From: Meloidogyne chitwoodi
Lineage: Eukaryota > Nematoda > Chromadorea > Rhabditida > Meloidogynidae
Length of the DNA: 64,000 nt
Assembly: GCA_015183035.1 (NCBI GenBank)
Contig: JACZZP010000004.1
Span: 1,054,001-1,118,000 of the forward strand
Reading direction: 5' to 3'
Part shown: positions 57,838-64,000 of the stretch, in pieces
Numbering within the stretch: position 1 is the first letter of the stretch
Layout of the letters: each line of letters begins with the position of its first letter
The notes under the pieces: generated by a model
What the model was told of the DNA's origin: nothing
What the model saw: only the letters and a program-made list of their open reading frames with translations
Databases searched by the model: none
Program-made: the position numbers and the translations under genes

Positions 57838-60074
57838 TTAAGTAGTATTGTTTCGAGGTAAAACTACAATTGTTTTAATAAATAATGTTTGTTGTTTAAT
57901 TCCAAAAAATTTAAATATTTTTAGTTTAATTAATTTAAATTCTTTTTTATAAGCATTATTATAATCATTACTTAAAGAAAAATAAAATTTAAATTTTTTT
58001 ATATTTTAATTACCTATTTATAAAAAGTATTGGTGCATTAGAAGCACTTCCAATAGCAAAAGTAATTACAGGTAGATTATAAATAATTATGGAACTAAAA
58101 GGATTTTCACTCCCTATTAAAGGTTTTAAAATATAATTAACAATTAATAATGTTAAGAAATATCCTCCAATATTTATAGAAATAATTAAAAATAATGATC
58201 TATATATTTTCTTCATCATTTCATCTTTCGCAACTAAAAAAATATTTTTATTTATTTATAAAAATAAATATTTTTAATATAATACCTTGTTTAATGTATA
58301 ATATTAATCCAATTAAAGAATATAAAATTATTGGAGGTAGAAACTTTAAAGGAATTGAATTCAATAAATTATTTTCTAGGCTAATTATAGAAACAAAATC
58401 TCTTATAGTTCCATTTACTGGCCAATCAAAAAAATCATTAAAAGCTTTTATAGATATAAATATTAAATAACAATTTAGTAAAATAATCGCAATGAAATGT
58501 ACACAAATATGACGACGACGATTTATTGTTTTATAGCTAAATTAAATGAGATGTTTGAAATTAATATTAGTCAATTTTTTCGGTTTCATCGAATTAGAAT
58601 TTTTGGCAACTAAAAAAGTTCAACAGAAAGGAGCCTCCGATGGATCGTGGAAGGCATCTTTGTACCGTGTCCACCGATTTAGTCAGTGGACGATTTCGTC
58701 AGAAGGCTATTTCGTCAGTAAACTGTTTTTAATTTTACCACTGTTTTCCGATTGTTTCGACAGTAATAAGAATTTTTTAAAAGAATTCTCGAATATTTTT
58801 TAGCAAAAAAGTGATAAAAGGAAAGGAAGAAACATTTACCTGACATTCCTTATCTTAAGAATTTGATCCAACATTAATTACACTAAAATGTTTAATTAAC
58901 TAGCTCTAATTGCGGAAGCGGGATAAAGTAAAATCTCGCAAAGGATCCTGTAACTTGTCTTTAATACTAACTTTGGGATCACCCCTCTAGATCGAAACCA
59001 TATAGATAGTTTGCCAATTGGTCAAATCCCTTAACCGGTAAAGTAATAAAACACTCCCAATAGAGCCAAGTTTGTGAGAAGACCAACCGGCCATGGGCTC
59101 TAAAATTGAGAATTAATAAAACACCCCCAATAGGTCCAAGTTTGTGCTGTACCAACTAGTTGTAAGAAATTTTATTGACAATTGGACCAATTGTTTCATC
59201 GATCTATAGGGGTGGACCTCTAACTTTGGTAATCTTATATTTTATGCTATCAAAAAATAATATTAAGCTTCCTTTATTCATTCTTTTGTTATTCACATCT
59301 CTTTTACTAAACTTTTTTATAATCAGTTAATTTTATCTAACATTATATAGCTTTTTTAAAAACATATTACTGACGAAATAGCCTTCTGACGAAATAGCCC
59401 TCTGATGAAATCGACCTCTGACGAAAGCACATGGTACACTTTGTACTTATATTTACTAAAGGAAAATTTTTATTTTTTTTTTATTTTTACTTTCAAGTCT
59501 TATACAAAGTAATAAGTTTTAATTAAAATAATTATTTTTAGTACAAAATTGGAAATGCCACTGCCAAAAGTCTGTCAAAGCTAAGAGTTGTAAACATAAA
59601 AATTGTTGAATAAAAACCAAGCATTGAATATATTTGATAAAAAACAATTTTTCCAAATGGAATTAAATTTTTTCCACATACAGTAATTGCTAAAATAATA
59701 AATTGTCCAGATTGTGTTAAAATTTCAAAAAAAGAATTAATTGCCAATAAAATTGAAGTATTACTTTTTATTGATAAATATTTTTTTCTAAAAAATTTTT
59801 TTTTTTTAGTATTAAAAAATTATTTTAAAAAGTTACCCATATTTAATTGTTATATAACAAACACTTAAATTTAGCAAAATAGCTATTAATGATATAAATG
59901 ATCGGATTAAAGCTGGTACAAAAAATGATGAATTAATACCAGCATCTTTATTTGACAAATAAGTTGGCTTAATTAAAAAAAAATTATATTTTTTTAATAA
60001 TTTAATTAATATGTACTTACATTTAAAGAAGGACCTCCTAATTTAATCCATTCAGAAAAATTCGAATTAGACAT
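57838..60074 (-). CDS. Serpentine (7TM) chemoreceptor-type GPCR
   Basis: The gene is complete on the minus strand. The ATG at 60074 gives MSNSNFSEWIKLGG with an N-glycosylation site. The TM1 exon contains ALIRSFISLIAILLNLSVCYI. The TM2-TM3 exon (SNTSILLAINSFFEILTQSG ... LSFDRLLAVAFPIL) has DRL at the DRY position. A TM4-TM5 exon (YKTINRRRHICVHFIAII ... LIGLILYIKQ) is followed by the TM6-TM7 exon (KKIYRSLFLIISINIGGYFL ... GSASNAPILFIN). The tail exon SNDYNNAYKKEFKLIK ends PRNNTT, stop at 57838. It is the closest relative of the broken receptor at 13.5 kb (KKIYRSLFLII, YNNAYKKE), and its intact TM7 end shows what that copy has lost. The intron after TM3 is about 1 kb because of a foldback insertion. 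Confidence 0.87.
58655..59440. mobile_element. Foldback element with TTTCGTCAG repeats
   Basis: The arm at 58655-58722 (GTACCGTGTCC, then repeated GATTTCGTCAG/GGCTATTTCGTCAG units) is mirrored at 59366-59440 (TTACTGACGAAATAGCCTTC ... CATGGTACAC). The core match CAGAAGGCTATTTCGTCAGT is exact. Exact ends and a target duplication could not be fixed. The middle contains two copies of CACCCCCAATAGGTCCAAG-like text, also seen in the MITEs at 7.9 and 62.4 kb. It lies in an intron of the receptor gene. Confidence 0.65.
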
Positions 60075-60439
60075 AATATTAAATTTAATTCTAAGTTTAA
60101 TTTTTAAATTTTACAGTAATTAAATGTTTAATTAATTTATTTTTATTATTTTAAAACATCAATTACTTGTTAAGATAGGAGGGTATGGATATTTATTCGC
60201 AAGAAATTATTTTATGATTCTATGGCTGGTTGGTCTTCGTACAAACTTGGATCTATTCTTTTAAATATACTCTAATGTATGGATATACATATGGTAATAA
60301 ATGAAAAATGCTTAAAAATATTTAAACATTTTTTGTAAAATAATTTTATAAAATTATTTATTTTTTAGTTCATTTACCTTTAAACTAACTTTTTTTTTAA
60401 TAAAATGTTAGATATTTAATTTTTCTTAATAGAAAATTA

Positions 60440-60994
60440 GGTAAATAACCAGTTGATGTCTTACCTGTCCGCAAAGAGAATTCGTTCTTTTCTTTCCTTC
60501 TCTTGCATTTTTGGCGTTAGGAGAAGTGCACGCTTATTTTTCCTCTACACTGTAATATTCCTTTTGGGAAATGGAAAGAAAGGGATAAAATAATTAAAAT
60601 TAATTAATAATAAAGTGAAAATATATTTATTTTGAAAGTAACTAAAGATTAATAATCAAAGAACATAATTTTGGGACAACATTCTCAAATATATTTATAG
60701 AAGATCAGGTGGATAACAAACAACCTTTTATGGGATTATTGAATGGATAAAAACCAGTAAAAGGAAAATATTTAGATAATTCAGTTTCTGTATATGTCTC
60801 ATCTGCCGGACAATTCTGAATCTTAATCACTTTATTATTAATTATTTTATTCCTTCCTTCCAATTGCCAAAAGGCATATTATAGCGGAGGAGGAAAAATA
60901 AGCGTGCACTTCTCCTAACGCCAAAAATGCAAGAGCAGGAAAGAAAAGAGCGAATTCTCTTTGCGGACAGGTAGGACATCAACTGGTTATTTAC
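60440..60994. mobile_element. Foldback MITE, 8-bp TSD, 555 bp
   Basis: Long inverted repeats start GGTAAATAACCAGTTGATGT on the left; the right end lacks only one terminal C. Exact duplication GAAAATTA lies at 60432-60439 and 60995-61002. Arms of about 120 bp include GCGTTAGGAGAAGTGCACGC. No coding region. The GG start and AT-rich 8-bp duplication match the other Merlin-like MITEs here. Confidence 0.88.
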
Positions 60995-61002
60995 GAAAAT
61001 TA

Positions 61003-62065
61003 ATTAAAAGAGGTTAAGGTAAAACTTCGGTGTTTGCCCACCTCCCGAAACATAACGATGTATATGTTATTCGAATGAGCTCGTCGGCTAACAAAGGGAG
61101 GGTCCCCAGGTGTCCGCGGGACTTCGGGATGAAACTTGGTGGGTAGATAGATTGACCCCCCTTTGTATTGAAGAATTTTAACCGTTTTTGTCACCTGACA
61201 TCTGGGACCTAGTTATAGGTCCGGAAAGTTTTCCCTTCCACATATAAACATTTAATTTCTTGTATAATTATGTCTCTCTTTGGTGCAGTGCTACTGCTGC
61301 CGCCTATGCCTTTTTTCCCTGGGTTCGAATCCTTTTCGTGGAAAATAATTTATTTAATTTTCAAGTTGGAAAAAAAAATTAAAAAAATATATTAAAAATA
61401 TTTTATTATTAAATAAAATCTAGGAAAGAAAAAAATAATTTTTTTTTCAAATGTTTTAAACAAATGAAAATAAAAATTATTACAAAAGAATTTATTTATT
61501 TTTAAAAATTGTTTTAAAAATTAAAGAAAAAATATTTATTTAAAAAATAAATTATAACTTACATATTTTTACAAATATAATTAAAGGAAATATTCTAATT
61601 TTTGGTCTAGGTCTTTTTTTTTTGTTTTTCACATTTTATCATATTTAGTTTTCTTAAATATTAAAACAAAAGAAATTTAAACAGAAATACCTTTTTATTA
61701 AATTAAATAAATATTTGTTGATTAAAATTGTATAATAATTTTTATTTTCATTTGTTTAAATGCTCAAAAATGTATCAAATTTAATGAGCTTTATTTAAAT
61801 TCATCTTTGATTTTTTATTTTTAAAAACAATTTTAATTAGTTATGTCTGGTATCTTTTAATGAAAAGTATAAAATAAAATTAAAAATTGTTGAAATATTG
61901 TACTTTTATTTAAAAAATAAATGAACCAATTAATTATAATAATAAAAAATCAGAATATTTGTAACTATTTTTATTTTTTTAATTTTGTTAGTATGTAATA
62001 AATAGTATAATGTAAATAAAAAATATTAAATTCGTTAACAATGTTTGTTTAAATTTTTTATATTA
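61003..62065. other. Intergenic region with repeat fragments
   Basis: The first 240 bp contain fragments of the MITE core family (GTTATTCGAATGAGCTCGTC, CTAGTTATAGGTCCGGAAAG). A tRNA-like B box (CCTGGGTTCGAATCC) with an upstream GGTGCAGTGCTAC lies at about 61270-61340, probably a decayed tRNA or SINE. The rest is AT-rich with no exon. Confidence 0.5.
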
Positions 62066-62074
62066 ACTAATTAA

Positions 62075-62623
62075 GGTAAATGTGTAGTTGGCGGTCCACC
62101 TACGCGCCTTCTTTTTTATGCGCCAAAAAAATACTCTAGACTGACTTGATTGATATTGCCACAAGAAAAACCTTGATGTTAAGAAAAGTTATTAAAGATT
62201 GAAGTTTGCTGGAAACACGTCAAACTTGGATCTATTGAAGTGTTTTTATTACTTCTTCATTTTTGGGCCCATGGCTGGTTGGTCTTGGCAAAAAGTTGGA
62301 TCTAATCATTGAAATTTACTCTAATGTGTGGAAGGTATTTTGTCTGGTGGTGTTTTGTCGATCAATGGAAATCATAAATTAGAGAATAAATTTCAATGAA
62401 TAGATCCAACTTTTTGCCAAGACCAACCAGCCATGGGCCCAAAAATGAAGAAGTAATAAAACACTCCTAATAGAGATTGAAACGTAGACAAAATTAAAAA
62501 ATCAAATTTAACTCGCTTTTTACACATCTTTTCTTGTGGCAATATCAATCAAGTCAGTCTAGAGTATTTTTTTGGCGCATAAAAAAGAAGGCGCGTAGGT
62601 GGACCGCCAACTACACATTTACC
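62075..62623. mobile_element. Foldback MITE, 9-bp TSD, 549 bp
   Basis: Perfect inverted arms of roughly 100 bp start GGTAAATGTGTAGTTGGCGG. They are flanked by the 9-bp duplication ACTAATTAA (62066-62074 and 62624-62632). Inside lies a second, nested inverted pair built on TTGGATCTATT/AATAGATCCAA and GGCCCATGGCTGGTTGGTCT. The 9-bp duplication and GG ends fit Merlin (8-9 bp) or a Mutator-like source. Confidence 0.9.
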
Positions 62624-62632
62624 ACTAATTAA

Positions 62633-63742
62633 ATACAAACTATAATTAAACTAATAAAGTATAATTTGTGTTAATAATTCTAAACAATTTAAATTAACTA
62701 ATTAACTTTGTTGGTATCAATTTAATTTTATTTTTTAAAGTTTATTTTATGTCCGTATACTTGGAAAAGTATATGAGTGAATAAAAATGAACTATCAGAT
62801 TCTCCGGGAGGAATTTTCCGGTAATCAAATAATTTGATAAAAATTTATGTTGTTGCATTATTATAAAAATGTATGAAATATACCTATAGGTATGTAAAAA
62901 TATATACATATATTAATTAAAAATATATAAATTAAAAAATAATAATAATAAAGATATATTTAAATAAATAAAAAATTAAATAACAATTAGGAAAAATTTA
63001 TTACTTTGTTTACTGTTAAAAAAATAATAAAAGTAATAAAACTTGTTTAGTATAAAATACTTTTAAGAAAAATAAAAGGATAAAATATAAAAAAGGCAAC
63101 AATTGGTTGTTGCCAAAAATAATTCTTAATTCATGGAGTAATTCGTTTGGTTTGTTCCGAAGAAAAAACATAACGAATTTTCAAGTAAACAAATAGGCGA
63201 TTATCATGCATTTAATAAGAATTAAAAGAAAATAAACATTTACCAAGAACGTCTTTAAGAAATTAATTTTTTAATTAGAATTTGATTTTATTTGAATTTT
63301 TCTTTTTACTTTTTGATTTATATTTTTAGATTAAAAATATTAAAAACTTTTTAAAAAATCCCGTCTTTATTTTGTATTATTTAAACCCTAGCATCTTTCT
63401 TTATGAATTAAGTTTAGCTAATCCCAAAATATCAATAATTGTAATTTTTTTAATAAAATTAATTGAACTTCACATTTAAATTAAGAAAATTTATTTTTTA
63501 GTTAATTTGCCTTTAAAATAAAAATTTTTTTAAATAAAATGATATTTAATTAATTAAAAAGTTACTAAATAAAGAGATAAACTCGGGAAAAGCTATGTTT
63601 GTTACCGATTTCAAATTTTTTGAAAATTCTGATCTAAAGAATAACCCCTTCAGATAGAAAAGGATTCTGATATTGCTTAATCCTAGGTATAATTATAAAA
63701 AATAATTTAAAAAATAAAATTTTTATTAAAATAAAATATTAT
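62633..63742. other. AT-rich intergenic region
   Basis: Nothing coding is visible. A fragment GGGAGGAATTTTCCGG near 62808 resembles the words at 42.0-42.2 kb. Confidence 0.5.
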
Positions 63743-63971
63743 TGTTGTATCTTTAGTTTTCTAACTAAAGATAGTGTCCGAGATACTGAAAGTCGACGAG
63801 CAACAAAGCAAGAGTTTATCACGTAGAGAAATACAATGAAGGTTGAAGAATGGGTAGAAGTGTAGAGGTTGACGAGAACTAACTCACTGACTGGTTTATT
63901 ATGGGTGCTTATATAGTATGAATACTAGACCGTTAGAAGTGTCTATAAAAGACCACTATTCATATACAACA
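63743..63971 (-). mobile_element. 3' LTR of a minus-strand LTR retrotransposon
   Basis: The 229-bp segment has TG..CA ends with a short inverted repeat (TGTTGTAT ... ATACAACA). Read on the minus strand it is preceded directly by a polypurine tract (AAAGGGGGGAGG, 63972-63983), as expected for a 3' LTR. It contains a TATA-like TATATAAGC and an AATAAA. A hairpin (CTTTAGTTTTCTAACTAAAG) lies at its far end. The element body would extend to the right beyond 64000. Ty3 versus Bel/Pao cannot be decided from the LTR alone. Confidence 0.8.
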
Positions 63972-64000
63972 CCTCCCCCCTTTAAAAGGTTCAGGGAACA
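63972..64000 (-). mobile_element. Polypurine tract and start of retrotransposon interior
   Basis: On the minus strand TTTTAAAGGGGGGAGG abuts the LTR. This is the plus-strand priming site of reverse transcription in LTR elements. Only 29 bp of the interior lie in the window. Confidence 0.75.

Noticed and set aside
59041..59160. A gene in the middle of the 58.6-59.4 kb foldback
   Set aside because: The less AT-rich text is a repeated MITE core (also at 7.9 and 62.4 kb) and has stops in all frames.

Overview
The window looks like nuclear DNA of a plant-parasitic nematode, with a Meloidogyne-like (root-knot) gene repertoire. The sequence is extremely AT-rich. Genes are split into many small exons by introns that are mostly 40-70 bp and end in TTTAG or TTTCAG. 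There is a cluster of nematode serpentine receptors, Tc1/mariner, hAT and Merlin transposons, and a GH5 cellulase of the kind that plant-parasitic nematodes acquired from bacteria. Exon models were assembled by eye from reading frames and splice signals, so individual boundaries may be off.

Layout. From 1 to 6.7 kb there is almost only AT-rich spacer with one small putative gene on the minus strand. A secreted lipase gene (6.8-8.9 kb) is cut inside an exon by a 630-bp foldback MITE with an exact 8-bp target duplication. It is followed by an unknown membrane-anchored gene (9.3-10.2 kb) and a secreted phospholipase A2-like gene lacking the key Asp (10.7-13.2 kb). A broken serpentine receptor (13.5-16.0 kb) holds a hAT remnant and a structured RNA-like repeat. 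Just upstream lies a 2.4-kb inverted-repeat element with 6-bp target duplications. It contains a second copy of the structured repeat and a nested, intact mariner (16.1-18.5 kb). Next come an unknown acidic protein gene (19.6-23.2 kb), a complete M13/neprilysin-like metallopeptidase (25.0-28.5 kb), an S28 peptidase remnant, a gene with an integrase-type zinc finger and a BED-like finger (30.2-32.2 kb), and a dead Merlin transposase beside a Merlin-like MITE (33.1-34.9 kb).

The second half holds the GH5 endoglucanase (36.2-37.4 kb), a NOP14-like gene apparently lacking its large middle domain (37.9-39.5 kb), a small secreted protein with dibasic sites (40.4-41.6 kb), three further receptors (42.4-52.2 kb), a UDP-galactopyranose mutase gene with a 900-bp pure pentanucleotide repeat in one intron (53.5-56.9 kb), and a fifth receptor (57.8-60.1 kb). 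Two more MITEs follow, and at the right edge there is the 3' LTR of a minus-strand LTR retrotransposon whose body lies outside the window.

The genes do not form an operon or a pathway. The cellulase, lipase, phospholipase-like protein and M13 peptidase carry N-terminal secretion signals, and the UDP-galactopyranose mutase would supply galactofuranose for surface glycans. The receptors are chemosensory-type GPCRs. The most distinctive material is non-genic: a pair of covarying structured RNA-like repeats, MITEs with different ends that share internal cores, hAT derivatives that share a GC-rich module, and 37-bp tandem duplications placed on 5' splice sites in two genes.
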